Positions 10,869 to 21,169 of a stretch of DNA of 64,000 nt are shown one piece after another. The position numbers were made by a program, and so were the translations under genes. The stretch is from NCBI RefSeq assembly GCF_027596085.1, contig NC_072467.1, forward strand, positions 13,819,976 to 13,883,975, in the 5' to 3' direction. The notes below the pieces were generated by a model. The model did no database searches, was not told the origin of the DNA, and saw only the letters and a program-made list of their open reading frames with translations. Positions within the stretch are counted from its first letter, which is position 1. Every line of letters starts with the position of its first letter. The stretch is from Anoplopoma fimbria. Its lineage: Eukaryota > Chordata > Actinopteri > Perciformes > Anoplopomatidae.

Positions 10869-13800
10869 TATTTCGTAGTCAAAGGAGCGACTGTTAAAGA
10901 ATACGTTGAATTTCCAAGAAATTCTTCCGAATTAAGGTCACCCCGTTATTTTTGTTGCTTACTCTTCCTCCCTACACTATAAGTAGACTTGTTTCATTGA
11001 AGAATAGACACTAACAAAGCTACGCTTATTTGGTGAGGCATTTTCCTATAAATTTGTGTTGTTATTGTTGTTTTAAAAGCGCTTATTTTGAAGCAGCAAT
11101 ATTAGGAATGCTGTGTTTTCATGAGCAGTAACTTCCCTTTGGGATGATGGAGACCTACGTCCTATAAATTGTCCTGGTTGTGTCCACATTGCTGTTCACA
11201 CCTCACTGAGATCTGAACTCAATACGAGCCAGAACACCTCGGCATGTGGTCTGGCTGATCGGATGACAGAAGTCGCATTGAAAAGACAATTGTAACCACG
11301 GCCAAAGTCTCTCATATAATGTTTCTCTCCTTCTGATGATTTGCCCTTAAACTGTTTTTGTTTTCTTGCATTGTGCTAACCAATGGCAAACTATCCCTCT
11401 AATGAAGGCCCAGGAGTGACTGGTCATTGGAGGCCCAGTAGAGATTTGGCATTGTGCTGCAATGTTTACTTAATCAAATACCTAATTGTTAGAGAATTCA
11501 TCAACAAACAAATTGTGATCTGCGATTAGTAGTTTTCATTCGAAGCTAAAATATGCTGCTTTTAGCCTCTAGGGTCTGTATTTTCTCACTGTGTGTCTGC
11601 TTCATACAGTTGTAATACAGTTAAGTTTTGTGCTGTCGGTTGGACAAATAAACATGTTTGATGCCGTCACCTTGGGCTCTGGGAAACGGTGACGGGCGTT
11701 TTTCAGCATTGACTGACATTTTCTAAACATTAGCTGAAGCCCTCATGCTTATTCTGTTCTGTATACGTGACGATTAACTTCCTGTAAAGAGAACTATTTG
11801 ATGCGTCAATTAAATTTGTGACAATATGAAACACTGCACTTTCAAGCTAGTTTTGATTTAGCATCAATTTAATATTGTTTCAGCTCAGATTTGAAAGGAT
11901 TTCACATTTTCTTGTCCACGAAGTGCATTTGTTTTCAGGAAATAATTTATTCGTACTATGTGGATTTCAAAAGCATGAATCAGAAATGCGCCTTGATAAA
12001 TAAGCCCACTGTCACACCAGACTCAAGTAAACATGGGAGTTGATACACTAACCTTTGGCCAGTTCTCTGGGAGGATGAACTTTGACCCAAAATGCTGCTG
12101 TCTGAACATTGATTACGTAAGTCACCGGGTCAGCGACATCCCTGTAAATTAGGTATTTTTAATGGCACTATTAGGGCTAGGATCCTTCAAAATATATATT
12201 TTTATTTTACTGCAGTGGTAATGTGCCATGGACATACCTCCAGCTGGCTAAATAGAGGTTTATCGTCGTGATAAACCTCACAAACCTCACAGGCCTGCCA
12301 GTCTACCACTGATTCCTCCATTGATCTCCCTGTTCACCCTCCTCTGCTTCTTTTCTTCCCCTGTTTACATCAGACACACAATCACAAAGTAGTGATTCTG
12401 TGCTTTTGAGGATTGCTTGTCCCGTTGGACAGCGTCTTAGGGCTGCACCCACAATGTAAACAATATGTCAACTATCTGCTGAGATTATTTGGTGTTGTGA
12501 AACGCATAGTGGGGAAAATGCGGTACAGCAAAGCATTAAAGGTTCTCTATACGATGTTCAGAGCAGTTGTAGATCAGCAGCCAGCTACTTGCTATATAAA
12601 GATATAGTGGAGTAATGGGGTCAAGTCATTCTGTGTGTGTTTGTGTGTTGTAATCCGAGCTTCTCTGTTTGTTTGCACTTGCATGTTAGTGCATGTAAAT
12701 TATAGATGCACCAATAGATCGTCGGACGACCTAAAGCGGATGGTTTTCAGCAAAATGGGCCGCTGTGGAAGTCCAAAACAAACTGTGAAGGAACAAGCTT
12801 TAAAACACTTAGAACCACTAACTTGATCAGACCCTTGTTGTGTAGTAATTCATTCCTATGCGTGCTGCTGAGAGTGATTGCAGTGACCTGCTGACAGCAC
12901 AGAGTCTCTCCATATTAAAGTACTGATTATAACCGAGCTTACGGCTAATGTTAACCGAGGTTGCATTGACTTAATTGATTTTGATGTGTTCAAGCTCTTT
13001 TGTGTAAAAATTTGTATTAGGCAAAGGTAAATTATAACACTATCTTGATGTGTTGTACGTTTTTGGTGAGAATAAATCAAGTTGTTTGAAGGCGATATTT
13101 TCACAACAATACAATACTTTTATTGGTTCTTTTTTATTTATTTGTGAGAAAAAAAGGCAATTAATTAAGAAAATTACGACAGTGCTTTAGTATTCTTATA
13201 TGTAAACAAATAGACTTTCTTAAGCTGCAATACAATAAATTCCAACATCTTTAAAATACATTTGCAGCTAAACATTTAGCTTAGCGATTAGCTTTAATTT
13301 ATAAGCATATTCTTATTGTCAAACTCTGCATTGCAGTTTTTTTGTTTTGTCAGATCGGTTCTCGTGACTCCCCTAGTCTGAATGCTCGTGCTTCTCATCT
13401 TTTGTTTTTAACATAATCCAGCCACATTGAGGTTCTTGTCAGGCCCTGCATTGTGATCCGTTAAAACACTAAAACACACTGTGACTGATCTGTTGTGGCT
13501 CCGGCCTGAAACTGCATGTCAGCAAATGTGGATGGACGCAGACATACACACACAGTACACACACCTTTCACAAAGCAGAGTATAAGCTGCTGAAACAGCA
13601 TTCCTTCTCATCCATAGAGTGTTGTTAACGTCTGCATGCATTCATCTGCCTGTGAAGACAATTAACAACACATCGCTATAGTTTATTTCACAGTGGATGC
13701 GAGATGATGCTGCTAAACTTTAGTTGCTATGGTCTGCTTTAACTGTTTGCTTGATATTTGTCCATTTCATCTTTTTTTTTTGTAATCGGATTTCCTTATT

Positions 13801-14877
13801 TTGTTGATGACTTTTATTATCAGTAAGAGAAGATACCCCAGTCGGACCAAGCCAGTAAAATATCTCCGACGAGGGAATAATGAGCAGCAGGCCTTTTTAA
13901 AAGTGAAAGTGCCACGGTGAAACAAATGAACATATATACAAGATGGAATCTGACCGGGATGCTGTGATAGGGTCGGAGATTTTGAATTATGGATGTACCA
14001 AAACTGGTTTTGGGACATCCAGGACTTAAGCATTGTGGGTTGTAATGAACAATGTAACCTGATGTTAATTATTGGTATATTCATTTAAGCAGGTTTAGGC
14101 TGTAGATTTGGATCATTGTTAAAGGATAAATTAACATTTGTTACGTCTATCACACTCACATGTACACTGAGAGAGCTGAATTAGTTGCTGTGATTATTTC
14201 TCCATTACACAGTGACGGCAAGAGGAACAGGAACAACAACCAATGACTCTTTTCATTGTACATGCCAGAAATGCCAGAAAACAAGTGACTACTTGTCCAC
14301 ATTTACTGTCAAATTACTCTGTTAACAAATTGTTTAACTGCAAAGCATTCTGCATATCTTTGTCACAGCCTCTTTAATTATCAACCAGTTGTCCCGGTGA
14401 ATTCAGTGGTGTCACAGTTTGCTGTCTCCAAATTCTATTGAGTTACCAGTACATGTACATTTTTGGAGACATTTGTGAAACAACAGTTAACAAGATGACA
14501 ACAGAAAACAGTTGATGCATAGTCCCTCTCTGATTTATGATTAAAGATGTGCGTGTGAGTTTTCTCAACATGGATACTCTGGTCTTTAAGGACTAGTTAA
14601 GACTAGTACTGAATATTGGATTCTGAGAGAATCAAACCAGATTTCGATGGAGGTAGATTTCAGGTTGTCTCTCCTGGAGGGGTGCTGGATAAGGTCTCAT
14701 TGCTCAGTTATTTTAACTGTTTTGTGTACGCCATCTCATTTCCAGGTTTAATCAAGCAAGTTAAAGTGGTGTGCTTGGCTGACCACATCTGTAATGTATA
14801 CATACGGTGTAAACGCCGCTGATCTACCAGTGTGACTTAACTTTCCCCCTTCTCCTGTTATCGTCGTCATGGAGCAG

Positions 14878-14927
14878 TGAGAGAGATCGTCCCGGGCGAT
14901 TCCCTGGAGGTGCCAAACGAAGCCGCC
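14878..14927 (+). other. klhl25: klhl25 5' untranslated part of exon 2
   Basis: Begins after acceptor GGAGCAG (AG 14876-14877) and runs to the start codon. The context GCCGCCATGT at 14922-14931 is an almost ideal Kozak sequence. Confidence 0.7.
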
Positions 14928-15109
14928 ATGTCGGTGACCGTTCACGAGAATCGCAAATCCCGTACCAGCACGGGCTCCATGAACATCTCGCTGTTCCACA
15001 AGCCCTCGCACCCCGACAGCGTCCTGACCCACCTGAACACGCTGAGGAAACAGTGCATGTTCACCGATGTCACCCTGTGGGCCGGGGATCGCTCTTTCCC
15101 ATGCCACAG
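14928..15109 (+). CDS. klhl25: klhl25 coding exon 1: N-terminus and start of BTB
   Basis: Starts at ATG in GCCGCCATGT and ends at donor CACAG/GTAAAC, phase 2. Encodes the ENC N-terminal arm and the first BTB strands through FPCH. Confidence 0.93.
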
Positions 15110-15746
15110 GTAAACCCACGCTGACAACACATTTAACTTTCAATTCAACAGATGCAACCTTCCCAACCTATGATTCTGACATATCACTGACTAAATGCTG
15201 TCTTTGTGTCTTGCAGGGCTGTCTTGGCGGCGTGCAGTCGTTATTTTGAGGCCATGTTCAGCGGCGGGCTACGAGAAAGTCTGGATAGTGATGTCAATTT
15301 CAGAGACAGTATACACCCTGAGGTAATGCTACTGTTACTGAGGACAGTTATACAGCTTAAAGCTTCTGGGCTCTGTAATGTCAAATTGTATCAAAAAGTT
15401 ATTTGGTATTAATGCATCCAAAGAGTTTACAACCATTACAACTGTTTCCCCCTACTAAGAATATACCTGAGTCAAATCTGATTGGCAAGCCTTGACCATC
15501 TATGAGTGTTTTTACATTTTTTTCTTATTATCTTAAGAAGAAAAAATAAAAAATGAAATTATCATTAGATTACCTCTAGAGAAAGAGATGCAAGCCACAA
15601 ACGGCTGTTTCTAAGTGCCTCTCTCTGCTGATTTTAGAGAATCATAAATTCCAAAATGTATCTAGCGCTCCATAATTCTGAAACATTAGCATCATTTTAA
15701 TCTTGAAAAGTCCTGCAAAACCGTATAATGCAAAAAAAATTCACCG

Positions 15747-15812
<66 letters not shown>

Positions 15813-18800
15813 TTTCTGGGTCCTTGCATTCAATTACAGTTCTTGAAAAGAAAATCACAATCGGCAAAAATCGCAATCGCCGAGTCAGACTTATAAAATC
15901 AGAAATTGGAATTGGCCAAGAAAATTGCAAAAGATGCATCTTTAAATGCAACTCAGTTTGCATGGGGATTTATTCTACACACTAAGGAGATTGATTGAAA
16001 GCACAAGTTATGTAATTTCTTTTGTTTAAACAGTTTTATTAATAGACTGATATTTATGCCAAACGGGTGCAATCATGATTTATTGGGAGACACCTAGCAA
16101 TAATATGTGAAGTCAGACAATGCCGCACCCCCTCTCCAAAATGGAATGATCCTTTGTTTCATAAACATATTTCACGCCACTGGGACCATTTGACTTTGAG
16201 ATTGACAGTTGAATAAGCATCCTTATATCGAATATTCGATAGCATACTAGGCAGCGATTCCCCAACCTAATGTGAATGTGCTGTTTGTCTAAAAATGCTC
16301 CCAGAACCTGGATAATATCGGCATATCCAAAATGTAATATCTAGTTTACATTCCCGGTATCAAATTTGGAAAATTGTGATATTCGGAATAACTAGAATAT
16401 TAGTGTTATGTAAATATAGTTGAACATACTGTAATGTCAGTGGTTAATTCTATGCTCTTCCAGGTTTTAGAGCTTCTGCTGGACTTCGCCTATTCCTCCC
16501 GAGTCATCATAAACGAGGAGAACGCCGAGTCGTTGCTGGAGGCGGGCGACATGTTGCAGTTTCATGACATTCGGGACGCAGCGGCAGAGTTTTTAGAAAA
16601 GAACCTGCACTCCTCCAACTGCCTGGGGATGATGCTGTTATCAGACGCACATCAGTGCAAAAGGCTGTACGAGCTGTCGTGGAGGATGTGTCTGTTACAC
16701 TACGAGACGGTAACGATGGTTTGCATTGTTTTCTGGCTTCTTGCAGCAACCTAGTCACCTATACATCTCTTATTAGTGTGATTATAGACGACTAAATTAA
16801 AGTTGGCAGCTGTCCCTCCCTCAGCCATCATCTCCCTCTCATCACTCGATTAGAGTTGGCAGCTGTAATATAGATAGACCGTGTGTTGCAGATATCACGA
16901 TTTACAGGTTTAATGTGCGACGCGTGTAATCAAAGCGTTGGTGTGTCCTTTAGGTGAGAGAATCCGAGGATTTCTATAGTCTGTCTAAAGATAAACTGCT
17001 GGAGCTCATCCTCAGCGATGAGCTGGAAATAGAAGATGAACAGGTGAGTGGTCCTCTCTATTCCTTTACTGTTCATTTATTTTCTACTTTTCTCTTCCTG
17101 AATTAAATTGCTAATGCTAAGGCTTCCTGACAATCAATCCTACGAGGCAGATACAACATCTTTTACTATTTTTTATGCCCTATTTTTGTCCCAAATATTC
17201 CCAAATCAGTTGCAAATAATTCATGAAATCCGGTAATTGATAACCAAACTTTCTGTGTGTTTCCAAATGCATTTCGTTCCATCCGTTATAGCAACATGTG
17301 ATAGCAACAGCGTCTGCACCAGCTAAATGTTTCTTTCCGAATATATGATCGTTGTTTTTGACTTGTGGCAGGTGGTGTTCAACTCTGTGATGCGGTGGGT
17401 TCGGTACGACCTGGAGGGTCGGCGTCACCACTTACCGGAGCTGCTGAGGGGCATCAGGCTGGCTCTGCTGCCGTCCGAGTGTCTGCTGGAGGCCGTGGCC
17501 TGTGAGGAGCTGGTCATGGCCGACAAGAGGAGCAGGTATGGCTTTTCAGGGGCGGTGTAAATCGATACAAAAAGCTCTGGCGTCCGTCTCTATTTCAATT
17601 TCTGCTACCTAAGTATAGAATAAACAAGTTACACATTTAGAAATACCAGGAAATATTGCTTATGTACAGCATCGTCTCACCCTTGCTCTCCTTGCAGATT
17701 TCATACTGGTAGAACTGAAGTTACACTCAGCAACTACTGTTTCCCTGTATAAGCATTAAGCATATAATTGGGCATAGCAGGCTATCTACTCTGATAAGAA
17801 TCCTCTGAAGTCCATTAAGGATACACTATGTTTAGTACAAGATTCAAAAGCATTGATTTATTGACCAACAGATACATTAGGGGCTTGGTGTGAAACTCAA
17901 TGTGTTTTTCCTTGTTGAAAAGTTCAGTGTGATTGAAATCAGGGAAAAATCTTGAAATCAACTCAAAACACTGAATTATTTCACAAATTCAGATGTTCCT
18001 CTCCTCTCTTGTTTCCTCTCCTCTCCCTTTCTTGTGTTTCCTCTCCTCTCTTCTTTCCCTCTATACTCTCATCTCCTCTTTTGTTTCCTTTCCTGTTTCC
18101 TCTCCTCTACTGTTTCCCTCTGTCCTCTCCTCTCTTGTTTCCTATCATCTCTTCTTTCGTCTCCTTTCTTTTTCCTCTCCTGTCCTGTCTCTTATTTCCT
18201 CTATGCTTTTCCCCTTTCCCTTTTATCCTCTCCTCTCTTGTTTCTTTTCCTGTTTCTTCTCCTCTCCTCTTTCCCTCTATCCTCTCTTCTCCCGTTTCCT
18301 CTCCTCTCCTCTTTCCCTCTCTCCTACCCTCTCCTCCCTTGTTCCATCTCCTCTCCTCTTTCTATCTGTCCTCTCCTCTACTTATTAATTTCTTCCTCTG
18401 CTCTCTTCTTTCCCTCTGTCTTCTCTACTCCTCTTTTGTATCCTCTCCTCCCCACTTTCCCGCTCTGCTCTTCCCCCCCTCCCTGCTGCTTTCCGCTTCT
18501 CTTTCCCTCTCTCCTTCCCTTTCCTATCCACTCCTCTTTTGCTCTCTCCTCTCCTTTCCTCTACTTTCCATTGAAGTCTTTCAATATTGAGCTATGAACC
18601 TGAGGGGGTGTCTTTAAAGGAGACTTGTGGGAATAATGTCGTAAAGACATTATGTGACAAACATAATATGTTTTTACTCTCCTCTGCAGGTCAATAGTAG
18701 AAGAGGCGATGCAGTGTAAGAAGAAAATCCTTCAGAACGACGGAGTAGTGACTAGTCCCTGTGCTCGGCCGCGTAAGGCAGGCCACACGCTGCTTATACT

Positions 18801-21138
18801 GGGAGGCCAGACCTTCATGTGTGACAAGATATACCAGGTGAAGACATAAACACAGTCCTGTTATACTTGGATGACCTGTTTTCATGTGTGACAAGATACT
18901 GCATGTGTTTTAGTATAAGGTTTCCTGTTCCTGTTTCCTGCAGTGTTTTGTATTTAATCCTAGCTTTCATTCCCTTGTTAAATATAATTAGCTAGGAGGC
19001 ATTAGCTCAGTTTGTAAAGTAGTATTAAAAGATCATTGAGTTCAGTTCCTGGCTGTGACAGATTACACACAGCAGCTCAACTTCAAAATGGGGAAATTAC
19101 AGGAGATTACCAGAAAAATGGGTTTCAGAATTCTTGCTTGAATAACACATGGTGGTTAAACAAGGGCTGTTGGATGCATACCATGTAATCGCAAAATCTG
19201 CCAGCCATAGTTAAAAGGGTTGGTGGTTTGATTCCAGTGTCTTCCTGTCCACATGTCACTGCCCTTAGGCAATACACTGACACCCACATTAGTCCTGGTG
19301 TATGTCTGTGGTAAAAAAAAAAAATCAATTAATTTTAATTTGGATAGCCAAATATCACAAATCGCAAATTTGCCTCATGTGAGTGAACAGAATAAAGCAC
19401 ATCATATCATACATAGTGAATCCATATGACAGAAATGAGAGCAGTAGTAGCAGAAATAATGTAAACAAATTAATGTCATTTAAAAATTGTTATTATCATT
19501 CCAAGATGACATCCATTTATGTACAGTAAATACCAAAGATTAACACATACATATAAGAAAAACCAATACTCAACTCAAAAGATTCAACTCATCACTCAAT
19601 GTTCCCAAGTCATACACCTGCTTCCAGCCATCCACATGTGCAATACTGCTTAAAATCTTAACATACAAAATGTATTTTCTTTGTTTAAAAATATTTCCGT
19701 TTAAGTTCGTCTTTTTATTGCCCTCAATTAATATTCCTTTAAGAAACTCAATAATAACCATTGTTGATGGACCATTTTTAGGTTGACCATAAAGCCAAGG
19801 AGATCATACCTAAGGCAGACCTCCCCAGCCCCAGGAAGGAGTTCAGTGCGTGTGCCATTGGCTGTAAGGTTTACGTCACAGGAGGAAGGGGGTCAGAGAA
19901 CGGAGTCTCTAAAGACGTCTGGATCTACGACACTGTCCACGAGGAGTGGTCCAAAGGAGCACCCATGCTGATAGCCAGGTGAGTTAGATATGTAACATTA
20001 TAATAAACAGAAATGTAATTAAAGCATAACATTCTGATTACAACTTTACTTTATCTCACTTAAATAGTTGACAGCTATGGAATATGTCAAATAGAGGTCC
20101 TTGAGACAAAAAGATTGGAAAACAACAGGTCTAAAGTTTACACACACATATTGTGGGAATTCTCCTTCCCAGGTTTGGCCATGGTTCAGCTGAGCTGGAG
20201 AATAGTCTCTACGTTGTTGGAGGTCATACAGCCATAGCGGGAGTTTTTCCTGCCTCTCCATCTGTCTCCCTCAAACAGGTATTGAATTCTTTTTAGGATA
20301 ATAGTTTAAGAATTTTATTTTGTGTCACGTACACAAGTACATTACGCCTGTATTCTTATTGTTATCAGGTGAAATATCTGTCTCAACTTGCAAACATTAT
20401 TCAACTTTAAGTCTGTTTGAAATCAAATATGAAATGTATTAAAGTGTTGATGTATAATATCCTCCTAGGTGGAGCGGTATGACCCCCTCAATAATAAATG
20501 GACCATGATGGCTCCTCTCAGAGATGGAGTCAGTAATGCAGCAGTGGTCAGTGCCAAACTCAAACTCTTTGTTTTCGGAGGGACAACCATACATAGAGAC
20601 AAGGCCTCCAAGGTCGGTGGATTTGTACGTTAACCTTCCTTATAATTCCTCACAAAGCAAATATCCACATTCCACAATTCAGTTTTTAAATAACTAAATA
20701 AACTACTATGGCTGAATCTATCGTCTTACTTCCTGTGTCTTCCATGTCCAGGTCCAATGCTACGACCCCATAGGTAACCGCTGGAATATTGCGGCCGAAT
20801 GCCCCCAGCCTTGGCGCTACACGGCGGCGGCTGTTTTAGGCAGCCAGATCTTCATCATGGGGGGCGACACCGAATTCACCGCCGTCTCCGCCTATCGCTT
20901 CGACTGTGAAACCAACCAGTGGACTCGGGTGGGGGACATGACGTCCAAGCGGATGAGCTGCCACGCCGTTGCCTCGGGGAATAAGCTGTACGTGGTCGGG
21001 GGCTATTTCGGGACGCAGCGGTGTAAAACGTTGGACTGTTACGACCCCACGTCAGACAGTTGGAACTCCATCACCACCGTGCCTTATTCTCTGATCCCCA
21101 CCGCCTTTGTCAGCACATGGAAACACCTACCTGCCTAA
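14928..21138 (+). CDS. klhl25: Kelch-like protein 25 (ENC2), CUL3 adaptor, ten coding exons
   Basis: Join 14928-15109, 15217-15322, 16464-16709, 16954-17043, 17372-17535, 18690-18837, 19782-19978, 20173-20278, 20469-20612, 20752-21138: 1770 nt, 589 residues plus TAA. That is the length of human KLHL25, and every junction is GT-AG with consistent phase. Domains: N-terminal MSVTVHENRKSR signature of the ENC family; BTB about residues 45-150 (TDVTLWAGDRSFPCHRAVLA); BACK about 155-255; six Kelch repeats about 290-585, marked by GGQTF, GGRGS, GGHTA, GGTTI, GGDTE and GGYFG; C-terminus STWKHLPA. In mammals KLHL25 recruits substrates, including hypophosphorylated 4E-BP1 and ATP-citrate lyase, to CUL3 ubiquitin ligase in the cytosol. 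Internal sequence fits KLHL25 better than ENC1, and the convergent neighbour akap13 matches human 15q25. Odd point: as I recall, mammalian KLHL25 and ENC1 have single-exon reading frames. Confidence 0.93.
15217..15322 (+). CDS. klhl25: klhl25 coding exon 2: BTB core
   Basis: Acceptor TTGCAG/GG, donor GAG/GTAATG. Encodes RAVLAACSRYFEAMFSGG through HPE, the dimerisation and CUL3-contact part of the BTB fold. Confidence 0.93.
15752..15808 (+). repeat. (TA)n microsatellite
   Basis: About 28 uninterrupted TA units in klhl25 intron 3 (15323-16463). The rest of that intron is AT-rich and featureless. Confidence 0.97.
16464..16709 (+). CDS. klhl25: klhl25 coding exon 3: BTB end and start of BACK
   Basis: Acceptor TTCCAG/GTTTTAG, donor GACG/GTAACG. 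Encodes VLELLLDFAYSSRVIINEE, then the 3-box/BACK helices through LHYET. Confidence 0.93.
16954..17043 (+). CDS. klhl25: klhl25 coding exon 4: BACK domain
   Basis: Acceptor TTTAG/GTGAGAG, donor CAG/GTGAGT. Exactly 30 codons (VRESEDF to EIEDEQ). Confidence 0.92.
17372..17535 (+). CDS. klhl25: klhl25 coding exon 5: BACK domain
   Basis: Acceptor GGCAG/GTGG, donor AGCAG/GTATGG. Encodes VVFNSVMRWVRYDLEGRR through MADKRSR. Confidence 0.93.
17990..18585 (+). repeat. ~600-bp polypyrimidine tract (CTCTCC-type minisatellite)
   Basis: An almost purine-free coding-strand tract of degenerate CTCTCCTCTCCTGTTTCC-type units in the klhl25 intron 17536-18689. Long polypurine/polypyrimidine mirror sequence can form triplex H-DNA and also supplies a very large pyrimidine tract upstream of the acceptor at 18689. 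The long open frames here are artefacts of low complexity. Confidence 0.9.
18690..18837 (+). CDS. klhl25: klhl25 coding exon 6: linker and first Kelch strand
   Basis: Acceptor CTGCAG/GTCAAT, 100 bp after a long pyrimidine tract; donor CAG/GTGAAG. Encodes SIVEEAMQCKKKILQNDG and the first Kelch signature LLILGGQTF. Confidence 0.93.
18990..19325 (+). mobile_element. Two degenerate tRNA-derived SINE fragments
   Basis: The first fragment (about 18993-19080) has an A-box-like TTAGCTCAGTTTGTAAAGTA and a weak B-box GAGTTCAGTTCCT. The second (about 19140-19323) has a B-box-like GGTTTGATTCC followed by TGTCACTGCCCTTAGGCAATACAC and ends in an A-rich tail. Both lie in the klhl25 intron 18838-19781, whose remainder is AT-rich. 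Confidence 0.55.
19782..19978 (+). CDS. klhl25: klhl25 coding exon 7: Kelch repeats 1-2
   Basis: Acceptor TTTAG/GTTGAC, donor CCAG/GTGAGT. Encodes VDHKAKEIIPKADLPSPRKE, VYVTGGRGSENG and the DVWIYD blade through MLIA. Confidence 0.93.
20173..20278 (+). CDS. klhl25: klhl25 coding exon 8: Kelch repeat 3
   Basis: Acceptor CCCAG/GTTTGG, donor ACAG/GTATTG. Encodes RFGHGSAELENSLYVVGGHT through SVSLKQ. Confidence 0.92.
20469..20612 (+). CDS. klhl25: klhl25 coding exon 9: Kelch repeat 4
   Basis: Acceptor CCTAG/GTGGAG, donor AAG/GTCGGT. Encodes VERYDPLNNKW through LFVFGGTTIHRDKASK. Confidence 0.92.
20752..21138 (+). CDS. klhl25: klhl25 coding exon 10: Kelch repeats 5-6 and stop
   Basis: Acceptor GTCCAG/GTCCAA; ends at TAA 21136-21138. 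Encodes VQCYDPIGNRW, IFIMGGDTEFTA, LYVVGGYFGTQRCKTLDCYD and the C-terminus STWKHLPA. Confidence 0.95.
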   Translation, partial: VQCYDPIGNRWNIAAECPQPWRYTAAAVLGSQIFIMGGDTEFTAVSAYRFDCETNQWTRVGDMTSKRMSCHAVASGNKLYVVGGYFGTQRCKTLDCYDPTSDSWNSITTVPYSLIPTAFVSTWKHLPA

Positions 21139-21169
21139 CCGGGAGAACACCAGGAGACAATAATTTCAG
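21139..21169 (+). other. klhl25: klhl25 3'UTR start and donor of a 3'UTR intron
   Basis: After the TAA, 31 nt lead to TTTCAG/GTACAT, a plausible 5' splice site. The junction would be under 50 nt from the stop and so should not trigger nonsense-mediated decay. Confidence 0.45.

Larger units (their letters stand above)
5026..14877 (+). other. klhl25: klhl25 intron 1 (~9.9 kb)
   Basis: From the GTGAGT donor at 5026 to the acceptor at 14876-14877. It holds a (TG)n tract near 6501, an (AC)n tract near 9266 and a Tc1-type transposon remnant at 10273-10868. The first ~900 bp are relatively CpG-rich and may be promoter-proximal. Otherwise it is AT-rich, with open frames that look random. Confidence 0.5.

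Noticed and set aside
14748..15143. 131-codon minus-strand frame over the klhl25 start exon
   Set aside because: Antisense to a GC-rich coding exon with a strong Kozak start and family signature on the plus strand.
17952..18597. Three overlapping long open frames (131-212 codons) rich in Ser, Leu, Phe and Pro
   Set aside because: They come from the polypyrimidine tract, where stop codons are rare in every plus-strand frame. The region is an intron between confirmed klhl25 exons.
18990..19080. Possible functional tRNA gene
   Set aside because: A- and B-box-like motifs are present but degenerate and no cloverleaf could be drawn. A SINE head is the better reading.
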